From contig CAZOMV010000055.1 of NCBI GenBank assembly GCA_964580995.1, positions 1-37,128 on the forward strand: a DNA stretch of 37,128 nucleotides. The letters are read 5' to 3'. The notes beneath the pieces were generated by a model. It searched no databases and was not told the origin of the DNA. It saw nothing but the letters and a program-made list of their open reading frames with translations. This document shows, piece after piece, positions 23,253 to 31,140 of this stretch; position 1 is the first letter of the stretch; each line of letters opens with the position of its first letter. Made by a program: the position numbers and the translations under genes. The stretch is from JAKJEP01 sp964580995 (GTDB lineage Bacteria > Planctomycetota > Phycisphaerae > Sedimentisphaerales > SM23-30).

Positions 23253-25790
23253 ATGTTTGAAAGATTTACGGATAGAGCACGAAAGGTCATGGCCCTGGCC
23301 AATCAGGAAGCCCAGCGTTTCAACCACGAATACATCGGGACCGAGCATATTTTGCTCGGCCTGGTAAAGGAAGGAAGCGGCGTTGGTGCCAATGTCCTGA
23401 AAAATCTGGATGTGGACTTGCGGAAAGTGCGGCTGGAAGTTGAAAAACTGGTCAAAAGCGGGCCTGATATGGTCACCATGGGAAAACTCCCGCAAACCCC
23501 GCGGGCCAAGAAGGTCATTGAATACGCCATCGAAGAGGCTCGTTCCCTCAATCACAATTATGTCGGGACCGAACATCTGCTGCTGGGTTTGCTCCGCGAA
23601 CATGACGGGGTGGCCGCGCAGGTGCTGATGAATCTGGGACTGAAACTGGAAGAAGTGCGCGAAGAGGTGTTGAATCTGCTTGGCGCAGGCATGGAAACGG
23701 AAGAGCCGGGTAGCGGGACTCCTTTATCGGGTGGGGCTGCTCCCGGTACTGAACGGCCCGGTGCCAAAGCGGGCAAGAGCAAAACCCCGGCTTTGGACAG
23801 TTTTGGGCGCGATTTGACCGAATTGGCTGTTCAAGGGCAATTGGACCCGGTTATCGGGCGAAAAAATGAAATCGAACGGGTGGTTCAGATCCTCTGTCGC
23901 CGAACCAAAAATAATCCCGTATTACTGGGCGAAGCCGGTGTCGGAAAAACCGCGATCGTCGAAGGGCTGGCTCAGAATATCGTCAAACGCGAAGTGCCCG
24001 AAATTTTGTCGGGGAAACGGATTGTGGTCCTGGACCTGGCAATGATGGTAGCCGGCACCAAATATCGCGGCCAGTTTGAGGAACGCATCAAAGCCGTCAT
24101 GAACGAAGTGCGGCGGGCCAAAAATGTTATTCTCTTTATTGACGAATTGCATACCCTCGTTGGGGCTGGCGGTGCCGAAGGTGCCATCGATGCCTCCAAC
24201 GTCCTCAAACCCGCCTTGTCGCGGGGTGAAATCCAGTGCATTGGGGCGACCACCCTGGATGAGTATCGAAAGTATATCGAAAAAGACAGTGCCCTGGAAC
24301 GTCGTTTCCAGACAATCATCGTCGAGCCTCCGAACAAGGAAGAAACCCTGAAAATATTGAAGGGGCTGCGGGATCGGTATGAAGCGCACCATCGTGTGCG
24401 TATGCTCGACGGAGCATTGGAGCAGGCGGTGGAGTTGTCTTCCCGTTACATAACCGGCCGCTGTCTGCCCGATAAGGCCATTGATGTAATCGATGAGGCC
24501 GGTGCCCGCGTCAGGCTTAAAAGCATGACCAAACCGCCGGACCTGACCGAGCTGGAACTGGATATCGAACGGCTGCAGGTCGAAAAGGATGAAGCGGTCA
24601 AAAACGCCGATTATGAACGTGCCGCGGATTTGCGCGATGAAGCCCAGCGGTTAGCGCAGAAAAAAACCGAAATGCAGCAAAAATGGCGCGAAGAAAACAG
24701 CGAAGTCGATGGAGTCGTGGATGAGGAAGTCATCGCTGAAGTGGTCAGCAAGATCACGGGTGTGCCTCTGACGCGGCTGGAAAAGGAAGAAGTAACCCGC
24801 CTGCTGGAACTGGAAACCGAGCTTCACAAGCGAGTGGTCAGCCAACAGGATGCCATTAACGTGGTCGCCAAGAGTGTGCGTCGTTCCCGTTCCGGTTTGA
24901 AGGATCCTCATCGTCCGATGGGCTGCTTTATCTTTATCGGGCCTTCCGGTGTCGGTAAAACCCTGCTGGCCCGTGCTCTGGCCGAGTTTATGTTCGGTAA
25001 TGAAGATGCCCTGGTCCAGATGGATATGAGCGAGTATATGGAGAAGCATAACGTTTCGCGGCTGATCGGCGCCCCGCCCGGCTATGTCGGCTATGAAGAG
25101 GGTGGTCAGTTGACCGAACGAATCCGCCGCCGGCCCTATGCCGTTGTGCTGCTCGATGAAATCGAAAAGGCGCATCCGGATGTCTATAACATGCTCCTGC
25201 AGATTATGGAAGAAGGACGCCTCACCGACAGCTTTGGCCGCCATGTCGATTTCCGCAATGTCATCCTGATTATGACCAGTAACATCGGGGCCGACCTGAT
25301 CAAAAATCAAGCCGGGTTCGGGTTCGGCAAACGAACCGTCGAAGCCAATTACGAGAAGATGAAGGATATGCTCCAGAAAGAAGTGGAACGGCATTTCCGG
25401 CCTGAATTCCTCAATCGACTGGATGATCTGATTGTCTTCAAGGCCCTGACCCGCGAGGATCTGCAGACGATTGTGGATTTTGAACTCAAAAAAATTACCA
25501 AGCGAATTGCCGATCAGGGTCTGAAAATGGAACTGACCGGCGAGGCCAAAGAATTCCTCATCGAAAAAGGCTACGATCCGGAGTTCGGTGCCCGGCCTTT
25601 GCGGCGAGCTATCGAACGCTACGTAGAGGACCCCTTGAGTGAGGACCTCCTCCGCGGCAACTTCAAAGGCAAAAACACCATCAAAGTGACCATGGTTGAT
25701 GGACATCTTCACTTCAATGGAATTATGGTCTCACCCGACTCGCCGGATGAAACTAAAACCGAACCTGCTGAGATTTCGCAAAGTACCTAA
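23253..25790 (+). CDS. clpC: AAA+ unfoldase ClpC
   Basis: ClpC, 845 residues, unfolds proteins and feeds them to ClpP in the cytosol. In order: two Clp-N repeats (1-145, both with IGTEHILLGL or VGTEHLLLGL), AAA-1 with Walker A GEAGVGKT (about 226) and Walker B VILFIDELHT (about 292), a UVR-type middle segment (about 429-464, NADYERAADLRDEAQ), AAA-2 with GPSGVGKTLLARALA (about 563) and VVLLDEIEKAHPD (about 631), then the D2-small domain. The UVR segment and absence of a long ClpB coiled coil separate it from ClpB. No mcsA, mcsB or ctsR neighbours are present. It is transcribed alone. A stand-alone Clp-N paralogue lies at 7287. Confidence 0.97.
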   Translation: MFERFTDRARKVMALANQEAQRFNHEYIGTEHILLGLVKEGSGVGANVLKNLDVDLRKVRLEVEKLVKSGPDMVTMGKLPQTPRAKKVIEYAIEEARSLNHNYVGTEHLLLGLLREHDGVAAQVLMNLGLKLEEVREEVLNLLGAGMETEEPGSGTPLSGGAAPGTERPGAKAGKSKTPALDSFGRDLTELAVQGQLDPVIGRKNEIERVVQILCRRTKNNPVLLGEAGVGKTAIVEGLAQNIVKREVPEILSGKRIVVLDLAMMVAGTKYRGQFEERIKAVMNEVRRAKNVILFIDELHTLVGAGGAEGAIDASNVLKPALSRGEIQCIGATTLDEYRKYIEKDSALERRFQTIIVEPPNKEETLKILKGLRDRYEAHHRVRMLDGALEQAVELSSRYITGRCLPDKAIDVIDEAGARVRLKSMTKPPDLTELELDIERLQVEKDEAVKNADYERAADLRDEAQRLAQKKTEMQQKWREENSEVDGVVDEEVIAEVVSKITGVPLTRLEKEEVTRLLELETELHKRVVSQQDAINVVAKSVRRSRSGLKDPHRPMGCFIFIGPSGVGKTLLARALAEFMFGNEDALVQMDMSEYMEKHNVSRLIGAPPGYVGYEEGGQLTERIRRRPYAVVLLDEIEKAHPDVYNMLLQIMEEGRLTDSFGRHVDFRNVILIMTSNIGADLIKNQAGFGFGKRTVEANYEKMKDMLQKEVERHFRPEFLNRLDDLIVFKALTREDLQTIVDFELKKITKRIADQGLKMELTGEAKEFLIEKGYDPEFGARPLRRAIERYVEDPLSEDLLRGNFKGKNTIKVTMVDGHLHFNGIMVSPDSPDETKTEPAEISQST

Positions 25791-25816
25791 CCAAAAATTA
25801 TGTTCTGATTATTTGT

Positions 25817-25857
25817 ACCGGGAAACCCGTCCCCCCGATAGGTTTTCCGGTTTTTTT
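25817..25857 (+). terminator. Intrinsic terminator of clpC
   Basis: ACCGGGAAACC pairs with GGTTTTCCGGT (one G-T) around a 13-nt loop, followed by seven T. It lies 27 bp after the stop. Confidence 0.92.
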
Positions 25858-26079
25858 ATGCCTAGTGGAAAAACACCCTTTTTTTCCCGTATGCTCGTTT
25901 TCCCTCTGGAAGGAGGGATTGGAAAAATAGCTGCGGTTCGGATGGATCGTTACAATCGTTATAATCGCTACGCTCACAGTCGTTTAGAAATAAAATATAA
26001 AAAAACATTCCTGCCCGATTTGCCTTAATGCAAAGTGAATTTTATGATTATGGTGTAGAGAATGAGATTCGAATGTAAC

Positions 26080-26224
26080 GGTTTTTAAACGCATGTGTTT
26101 GCGTTTTTGGGAATGGAGACGGGAGCGATCAGCGTAACAGACGCTGGAAATTAGAAAAGTTTGTTCTGCCCTGGATCGGGGCCTCGGCCTGGCTGCCTCC
26201 TACAGGCCGGGGTCCCACTTTTTT
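26080..26224 (+). ncRNA. Gene-free region with strong terminator-like hairpins, possible small RNA
   Basis: Between clpC and the next small ORF (25791-26336) there is no protein gene I can support. A hairpin AACGCA/TGCGTT followed by T5 lies near 26091-26112, and AGCGT/ACGCT near 26132-26146. A 14-bp stem is formed by 26178-26191 with 26203-26216 (GGGGCCTCGGCCTG with CAGGCCGGGGTCCC, two G-T-type pairs), followed by AC and six T. The last is a very good intrinsic terminator with no upstream gene to terminate, so an unrecognised RNA ending at about 26224 is plausible. No promoter could be fixed. It does not match SRP RNA, 6S RNA or tmRNA by eye. Confidence 0.35.
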
Positions 26225-26288
26225 CCTATCGACCGGAAAAAAAGGTAAAATTTACCATTTTTTTATCAATTTTTAATCAATTCTTTTA

Positions 26289-26317
26289 TTGACTTTTTCC
26301 TGAATTGGCGATATATT
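26289..26317 (+). promoter_or_regulatory. Predicted sigma70-type promoter
   Basis: TTGACT (26289-26294), exactly 17 nt, TATATT (26312-26317). It drives the small ORF and leader that follow; expected start near 26324. Confidence 0.6.
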
Positions 26318-26336
26318 TTAAATAGAAGGAATGAAT

Positions 26337-26465
26337 ATGTTTAGTTCAAGCCAGACAATGAATGCAGCGAAACGTATGACGGGCGAGTGGTCGAGCGTCA
26401 ATAGTAAATCTGCGCAGATCATTGTATGCTCCCAGTTTTATACAGGAGGTCTGGCAGTGAGCTGA
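26337..26465 (+). CDS. Possible 42-residue small protein or leader peptide
   Basis: ATG at 26337 has AAGGA 6 nt upstream and lies about 13 nt after a predicted transcription start. The 42 codons (beginning MFSSSQTMNAAKRMTGEWSS and ending GGLAVS) stop with TGA at 26463-26465, 25 bp before a strong terminator. It has no membrane segment or known motif. Promoter, ribosome site, ORF and terminator together look like a complete small gene, but its 3' end also takes part in a hairpin that competes with the terminator, so it may be a regulatory leader for the 65-residue gene downstream. Confidence 0.4.
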   Translation: MFSSSQTMNAAKRMTGEWSSVNSKSAQIIVCSQFYTGGLAVS

Positions 26466-26532
26466 ACGAAGTAAAAAAACAGGAATTTCAAAAGCCGCTG
26501 CCAGACCGAAAAGGTTGGCAGCGGCTTTTTTT
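26448..26532 (+). terminator. Terminator with competing antiterminator hairpin
   Basis: Terminator: AAAGCCGCTGCCA (26491-26503) pairs with TGGCAGCGGCTTT (26516-26528), T run to 26532. Alternative: GGTCTGGCAG (26448-26457, inside the end of the 42-codon ORF) is perfectly complementary over 10 bp to CTGCCAGACC (26498-26507), which overlaps the terminator's left arm. Only one can form. A ribosome on the ORF's end would mask GGTCTGGCAG and favour termination. Confidence 0.65.
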
Positions 26533-26579
26533 ATGCCTGGTGGTTATAAAGCCCTATAAACCCATTTTTTGGAGAATCG

Positions 26580-26777
26580 ATGATGAGACCGGAACTACGA
26601 AACGACAAGTACCATCAAGAAGAACGGTTGGAAGCCCATGAGGAGGCGGCAGAGACCCTGCAATATATGCATGATCTCCTGGCCCGGCATACCAGCAATG
26701 GCTTAAACGTCGGCAAGGCCGTCAATCTGGCGGCCGATGTCAACCTGCACCGTTACCGGGTGGCCGCCCAACGGTAA
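26580..26777 (+). CDS. Small hypothetical protein, 65 residues
   Basis: ATG at 26580 (or 26583) has GGAG 5-8 nt upstream. The product is charged and mostly helical by appearance (RNDKYHQEERLEAHEEAAET, then MHDLLARHTSNGLNVGKAVN). It has no membrane segment, cysteine or known motif, and I do not recognise it. It lies 47 bp after the attenuator-like terminator, so its expression may depend on read-through. It converges on the helicase gene with a 6-bp gap. Confidence 0.55.
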   Translation: MMRPELRNDKYHQEERLEAHEEAAETLQYMHDLLARHTSNGLNVGKAVNLAADVNLHRYRVAAQR

Positions 26778-26783
26778 ACCGCC

Positions 26784-28127
26784 TCACCGAAACGAGCTGG
26801 ACGATTGATTCTGCCGGGGTTTGCCTCCGCGCCGATGGCGTTTGTGCGAGGCATGGAGCGAAACACCGGCGGAGGAATTCCGGGCAGTGCTTTTCGTCCG
26901 GGCTGGCCTTTTGTTTTTATGCTGCGGCAAGGATTTAGGCATCGGCTCGCGCGGGCGGGATTTTACCGGCGGCTGCGGCGGAGCGGATTGGGGCCGGGCG
27001 GAAGTAAACCCGGCGCAATTTTCAAATTTTAATTTTCGGCCGATGAATTTTTCGATCATGCGAAGATGTTTGTCTTCGTCCTGCGACACGAAGGTGAGCG
27101 CATCGCCGGTGGCGGTGGCCCGGCCGGTACGGCCAATCCGATGGACATAATCCTCGGGATAAGCCGGCACATCATAATTGATCACATGGGAAATTCCCTC
27201 CACATCGATGCCGCGGGCGGCGATATCGGTTGCCACCAGTATCTGGTATTTCCCTTTCTTAAAGCTTTCGAGGGCATGCTGACGCTGTTTTTGCGTGCGG
27301 TCGGAATGGATTGAAACGGACAGCACCCCGGCCAATTTCAGGCGGCGGCTGATTTTGTCCGCGCCGTGTTTGGTCCGCGAAAAAATCAGCACGCTGTACA
27401 TCTGCTTTTCTTTCAGCAGGTGCAGGAGCAGGTCCATTTTCGCGGTTTTCTCCACCGCATAGACATACTGAGTGATGGTTTCGATCGGATTGTTTTTTTG
27501 CCCTACCTGGATCAGTTCCGGAGATTTCAGCAGATTGGCGGCCAGGGATTTGACTTCCTGGGATATGGTGGCCGAAAACAAGAGGGTCTGCCGCTTGACC
27601 GGCAGGGCCGCCACGATTTTGCGCACATCGTGAATGAATCCCATATCGAGCATGCGGTCGGCTTCATCCAGAACCAGGATTTCCACCTGCCGGAGATCCA
27701 CCGAGCCGCGCTGCATATGATCCATCAGCCGGCCGGGCGTAGCGACAATAATGTCCACTCCGCGGTGGAGGGCATGAAGCTGGCCGCTGATACTTACCCC
27801 GCCATAAATCGCCAGGGTCTCTATTTTCAGGAACCGGCCATAGGTGTGAATGGCCTCCTCAATCTGCACCGCCAGCTCCCGCGTGGGCGTGAGAATCAGA
27901 GAGCGGACGGCTTTCCGGTGCGGGGATTTGGTGTGGGAAAGCCGGTCCAGCATGGGCAGGACAAAAGCGGCGGTTTTGCCTGTTCCCGTCTGGGCACAGG
28001 CAATCATGTCGCGGCCCTCCATCACCGCGGGAATGGCACGGGACTGAATTTCGGTAGGAGCGGTAAAGCCGGTGGCCAGGATCCCCTGCACCAGCGGGTC
28101 GGAAAGACCAAATGTTTTAAATGGCAT
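26784..28127 (-). CDS. DEAD-box ATP-dependent RNA helicase, RhlE-like
   Basis: A 447-residue helicase with all core motifs: Q motif (FKTFGLSDPLVQGILATGFT ... PTEIQSRAIP), I AQTGTGKT, Ia PTRELAVQ, TPGRL, II DEAD in VLDEADRMLDMGF, III SAT, IV LIFSRTKHGADK, V ATDIAARGIDV, VI HRIGRTGRA. A basic, Pro/Arg/Ser-rich tail of about 75 residues follows, as in RhlE, which acts in ribosome assembly and RNA turnover. The assignment to RhlE rather than another DEAD protein is by overall build. AGGA lies 8-9 nt before the ATG. MITE copy 2 starts only 17 bp upstream, so the leader or promoter must involve the element. Confidence 0.94.
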   Translation of the reverse strand: MPFKTFGLSDPLVQGILATGFTAPTEIQSRAIPAVMEGRDMIACAQTGTGKTAAFVLPMLDRLSHTKSPHRKAVRSLILTPTRELAVQIEEAIHTYGRFLKIETLAIYGGVSISGQLHALHRGVDIIVATPGRLMDHMQRGSVDLRQVEILVLDEADRMLDMGFIHDVRKIVAALPVKRQTLLFSATISQEVKSLAANLLKSPELIQVGQKNNPIETITQYVYAVEKTAKMDLLLHLLKEKQMYSVLIFSRTKHGADKISRRLKLAGVLSVSIHSDRTQKQRQHALESFKKGKYQILVATDIAARGIDVEGISHVINYDVPAYPEDYVHRIGRTGRATATGDALTFVSQDEDKHLRMIEKFIGRKLKFENCAGFTSARPQSAPPQPPVKSRPREPMPKSLPQHKNKRPARTKSTARNSSAGVSLHASHKRHRRGGKPRQNQSSSSFR

Positions 28128-28138
28128 ACAAATATCCT

Positions 28139-28239
28139 AAAAAAGACGCCAGCGTCAAAAGCCCGTCGTCCCCTTGTTATTGGGGAGCCAGAGCCGTTTT
28201 CGGAAGTCCATATTGACTTTTGGCGTTTCCATCAAAAAA
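28139..28239 (+). mobile_element. 89-bp MITE-like element, copy 2, with 6-bp target duplication
   Basis: Element at 28145-28233, same orientation as copy 1 and 84/89 identical. It is flanked by AAAAAA (28139-28144 and 28234-28239); because both flanks are A-runs, this duplication alone is weak evidence, but its length matches the other three. It lies between the divergent helicase and methyltransferase genes, inside the helicase's 5' region. Together with the methyltransferase promoter it accounts for the gene-free stretch 28128-28491. Confidence 0.85.
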
Positions 28240-28426
28240 AACCTAATGTAAGCTGATTCCATCACATTGAATCGATCAGAGAGCGTAAAGGGAGGTGGCT
28301 TTTGCGAAGCTAAATCGATTTTACGACATCTTGTCTATTACATATATGCCGCCCTTATACCCGATCCCTAAACAGGTTACAAGCAAATAATCCGGCTTTC
28401 CGAAAAAATAGGCTTCGGATTGGGAT

Positions 28427-28455
28427 TTGAATCTTATCTGCCGCCCCGCTACAAT
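28427..28455 (+). promoter_or_regulatory. Predicted promoter of the methyltransferase operon
   Basis: TTGAAT (28427-28432), 17 nt, TACAAT (28450-28455). Expected start near 28462, about 30 nt before the ATG. Confidence 0.55.
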
Positions 28456-28491
28456 ACCATCAGGCAAAACAGGAACAGGAAACAAAAAACG

Positions 28492-29238
28492 ATGGCCTGG
28501 TATGAAGATTTTTTCGATTCGTGGTATTTGAAGTACTGGATTCGGCCCATTACCGAAGAGCGGACGCGGCGGGAAGTGGATGCCATAATCCGTTATCTTC
28601 ACCTGAGACCGGAGAGCAAAGTGCTGGATCTGTGCTGCGGGCAGGGTCGGCACAGCCTGGAACTGGCGCGGCGGGGCTATCGCAATATTATCGGCATGGA
28701 TTTAAGCCCGACGCTGCTGGAGGCCTCCCGGGAAAAAGCGGCCCAGGAAGGTTTGCCGATCCAGTTCCTGCAGGGGGATATGCGGGAAATCCCGTTTACC
28801 GGCGAATTTGAGGGGATTTTCAATTTTTATACGGCCTTTGGGTATTTTGAGGATGATGAGGACAATCAGGCGGTGCTGGACGCGGTGGGCAAAGCGTTGA
28901 AAAAAGGCGGACTCTTTCTGCTGGATTACCCTTCCCTGGAAGGGCGCATGTCGAACTGGAAAACCCAGGAATTCTTTGAGTATGAGGACGGCACGGTTAT
29001 GCTGCACGAAATCCTTCACGATGTTTTTAACCAGACCATCCAAAATAAGGTTTTGTATATAACCCAGGATAATCAGCGGCACCGGACGGGCTTTACGCTG
29101 CGGCATTATTACGGCCGGGAACTGCAGGAGTGTTTCCGTCGGGCCGGCCTGAAAACGCTGGCCGCCTATGGCAGTACCGACGGAGAGGAATTAACCAATC
29201 GGGATACCCGGGTTCTGGTGCTGGGAGAAAAAATGTAA
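28492..29238 (+). CDS. Class I SAM-dependent methyltransferase
   Basis: A 248-residue methyltransferase. The SAM-binding motif I is VLDLCCGQGRHSLELA (about residues 44-59), the acidic motif II is NIIGMDLSPTLL and FLQGDMREIPF is motif III; GGLFLLDYPSLEGRM follows. The N-terminus (MAWYEDFFDSWYLKYW) is typical of a common uncharacterised group of small-molecule methyltransferases (Methyltransf_25 type). Substrate unknown. The start at 28492 is used because AGGA motifs lie upstream and the conserved N-terminus begins there, although the frame is open further 5'. The stop overlaps the next start (TAATG), indicating coupling to the CGGC-domain gene. Confidence 0.88.
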   Translation: MAWYEDFFDSWYLKYWIRPITEERTRREVDAIIRYLHLRPESKVLDLCCGQGRHSLELARRGYRNIIGMDLSPTLLEASREKAAQEGLPIQFLQGDMREIPFTGEFEGIFNFYTAFGYFEDDEDNQAVLDAVGKALKKGGLFLLDYPSLEGRMSNWKTQEFFEYEDGTVMLHEILHDVFNQTIQNKVLYITQDNQRHRTGFTLRHYYGRELQECFRRAGLKTLAAYGSTDGEELTNRDTRVLVLGEKM

Positions 29239-29674
29239 TGCAGGAGAATAGCGTGGCCCTACCGAAATATGTGGTGGTTTTGCAGTGCCATATTGTCAAG
29301 GAGCGCTGCAGCGGTTTTTTTGTGAAAATGCTTTCTGGAAGCGGGAAGGCGGTTTTGCGGAGTATCCGAAAGATCAGCCGATCCGGTTTTTAACGCTGAC
29401 GTGCGGGGGCTGCTGCGGGCGGGCGACGCTGCGAAAGTTAAGCAATTTCCTCAAACGGCTGCGGAAAAATTCCGACATCCGCCCGGAGGAAGTGGTCCTG
29501 CATTTTTCCTCCTGCATCTGCAAGGAAAACTTTCACGGCCCGAAATGCCCGCACTATGACTATCTCCGGGAACTGGTCGAACGAAAGGGCCTGGCGTGGC
29601 GTGAGGGAACCCGCATCAGCGACCACGCCGAAAAACGGCGTGACGAAGAGGGGCATTGGGAACGGGAAGAATAA
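29238..29674 (+). CDS. CGGC-domain protein, interrupted by a -1 frameshift at a T7 run
   Basis: The protein is encoded in two frames. Frame 1 from ATG 29238 gives KYVVVLQCHIVKERCSGFF and then ends out of register at TAA 29391-29393. The second frame, entered by a -1 shift in the T run 29315-29321, continues CENAFWKREGGFAEYPKDQP, then LTCGGCCGRA, SSCICKENFHGPKCPHYDYL and EGTRISDHAEKRR to the stop at 29674. The joined product (about 145 residues) matches the CGGC family, small Cys-rich, probably metal-binding proteins of unknown role. The run is in frame as T TTT TTT, a canonical slippery heptamer, with AAGGAG 11 nt upstream. Programmed frameshifting, a true one-base deletion or a homopolymer sequencing error are all possible. 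The start is coupled to the methyltransferase stop. Confidence 0.8.
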
Positions 29675-29770
29675 TTAAGATGGGGGTAAATCAAATATTT
29701 TTTTTGAAAAAATGAACCTGTCATAGATTCTACGCGACTTATATAATGGTATCTCTACGGTAGGAGTAAA

Positions 29771-30337
29771 TTGCTTTTGCGCGTCGATAAAGACTCTATT
29801 TATAATGAGTTATTGATCGTTCGTTGTCAGCAGGGTGATTCATCTGCCTGGCAGGAATTAGTAGCCCGATGGGAACAACGACTGTTTTATTATATCCGCC
29901 GTCTGATCCGGCCGGAGCAGGAAGCATGGCAGGTGTTGCAAGAGGTCTGGCTAAAGGTATTGCAGGGGATCGGTCGGCTACGGGAGCCGGCCAGTTTTGC
30001 CAAATGGATCTATTCCATAACCCGGCATACCGCGATGAGCCATTTGCGTGACAATTATGCCAGACAAAAAATCGTCGAAGCCGCGGAATTCCCCATCGAG
30101 CCGGAAACCGGAGATGATACCTGGCAGTTTGATAACGCCGAGCAAATTCATTATGGACTCGAACAGATTTCCTTGTCTCATCGGGAAATATTAACCCTGT
30201 TTTTTCTCGAAGATTTATCTTTAATTGAAATTGCCGAAATACTGGAGATACCCAAAGGAACCGTCAAATCACGCATCTATCACGCCAAGCGGGCATTACG
30301 AAAAGTTTTGGAGGGTGAGGAACGTAAAAATGGCTAA
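29771..30337 (+). CDS. ECF-type RNA polymerase sigma factor
   Basis: A 188-residue group IV sigma factor. Region 2 spans about 15-85 (CQQGDSSAWQELVARWEQRL, then FAKWIYSITRHTAMSHLRDN for 2.3-2.4). Region 4 spans about 128-182 (LEQISLSHREILTLFFLEDL, then IAEILEIPKGTVKSRIYHAK, the helix-turn-helix contacting the -35 box). It would direct polymerase to its own regulon; target promoters are unknown. The start is TTG at 29771 with TAGGAG 4 nt upstream. Its end overlaps the next gene by 8 nt, which marks that gene as the likely partner or anti-sigma. Confidence 0.93.
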   Translation: MLLRVDKDSIYNELLIVRCQQGDSSAWQELVARWEQRLFYYIRRLIRPEQEAWQVLQEVWLKVLQGIGRLREPASFAKWIYSITRHTAMSHLRDNYARQKIVEAAEFPIEPETGDDTWQFDNAEQIHYGLEQISLSHREILTLFFLEDLSLIEIAEILEIPKGTVKSRIYHAKRALRKVLEGEERKNG

Positions 30338-30917
30338 GGAAAAAATGAGTGAACGGCTGCTAAGCCTGGAAAAAACGAATTCAGATTATCGGGATAAATT
30401 CGAAAAAGAAGTACGGGCGATGTATGAAAAAAAATTGAGCATTGCAGAACGAATTGTTATGCTGGGACTCGGAGTCATAAGTTTTATTATGACGATGAGT
30501 TTTTTTATGGTTGCCATTATGGCATATAAATTTCAGGAACTTGAAGTAGCTGGCTCTGCAGTACTGAAATGGCCTTCTGCGATAGGGGGAATAGTATGCA
30601 TATTCTGGTTGATCCTTTCTGGTTGGCTCTTGATCCGGGGCAAAGTGAATATTCTTTTGTATCATAGGCTGGTTGCCATACTTGGATGGTTACTGATCTT
30701 ACATCTCATGTTTATAACCATAGTTTTATTCTTCATGCTGGATAATATGGGCGGTGGCGAAGAAAATGTCGGTCCTATTCTAATGTTTATCTATGTGGTA
30801 TTTTTACCACTGTTTACTCTACAACTCATGCAAAGTGGCCGTCAGGAACGCATGAGATTGAAAATGCAGCAAAAAATATTGGAATTGGAATTTCAAATAG
30901 CCCAGTTGCGAGAGTAA
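30330..30917 (+). CDS. Four-helix membrane protein, possible anti-sigma partner
   Basis: A 195-residue protein. About 38 charged N-terminal residues (MAKEKMSERLLSLEKTNSDY) are followed by about four membrane segments (near 42-64, 84-102, 111-133 and 146-163) and a C-terminal amphipathic, coiled-coil-like stretch (RMRLKMQQKILELEFQIAQL). It has no zinc-binding HxxxCxxC of ZAS anti-sigmas. The start overlaps the sigma gene by 8 nt, so the two are translationally coupled. In planctomycetes and others such coupled membrane proteins often restrain the ECF factor, so an anti-sigma or sensor role is inferred from position only. MITE copy 3 follows 18 bp after the stop. Confidence 0.75.
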   Translation: MAKEKMSERLLSLEKTNSDYRDKFEKEVRAMYEKKLSIAERIVMLGLGVISFIMTMSFFMVAIMAYKFQELEVAGSAVLKWPSAIGGIVCIFWLILSGWLLIRGKVNILLYHRLVAILGWLLILHLMFITIVLFFMLDNMGGGEENVGPILMFIYVVFLPLFTLQLMQSGRQERMRLKMQQKILELEFQIAQLRE

Positions 30918-30929
30918 GACAGGTTTAAC

Positions 30930-31030
30930 AATTTAGACGGAACCGCCAAAAGTCGATATTGACATCCAAAAACAGATCTGGCTCCCCAATAACAAGGGGT
31001 CGACGAGCTTTTGACGCTGGCGTCAATTTA
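30930..31030 (-). mobile_element. 89-bp MITE-like element, copy 3, with 6-bp target duplication
   Basis: Element at 30936-31024 in the reverse orientation, flanked by identical AATTTA (30930-30935 and 31025-31030). 81/89 identical to copy 1. Its end reads GACGGAACCGCC where copies 1 and 2 read GATGGAAACGCC, placing it in a subtype with copy 4. It lies between the sigma-partner gene and the double-RhaM gene. Confidence 0.88.
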
Positions 31031-31140
31031 AGTTTATGTCAAGAAAAGACTTGCAAAATCCCGCTTTTCCTGTCTTAATGGGCAGAAATTTGTATCTGGT
31101 TTGATACCAGTTTGAACAATCATTATATCAGGAAGTATGT

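Noticed and set aside
24651..25712. Minus-strand open frame (353 codons) inside clpC
   Set aside because: Antisense shadow of a highly conserved gene; composition is that of reverse-complemented ClpC codons and there is no ribosome-binding site.
26338..26360. AGTTCAAGCC resembling a tRNA T-loop
   Set aside because: No acceptor, D or anticodon stems can be drawn around it, and no tRNA was found anywhere in the window.
29322..29391. Downstream hairpin as a frameshift stimulator
   Set aside because: Only short 4-5 bp stems could be drawn after the T run; not strong enough to claim.
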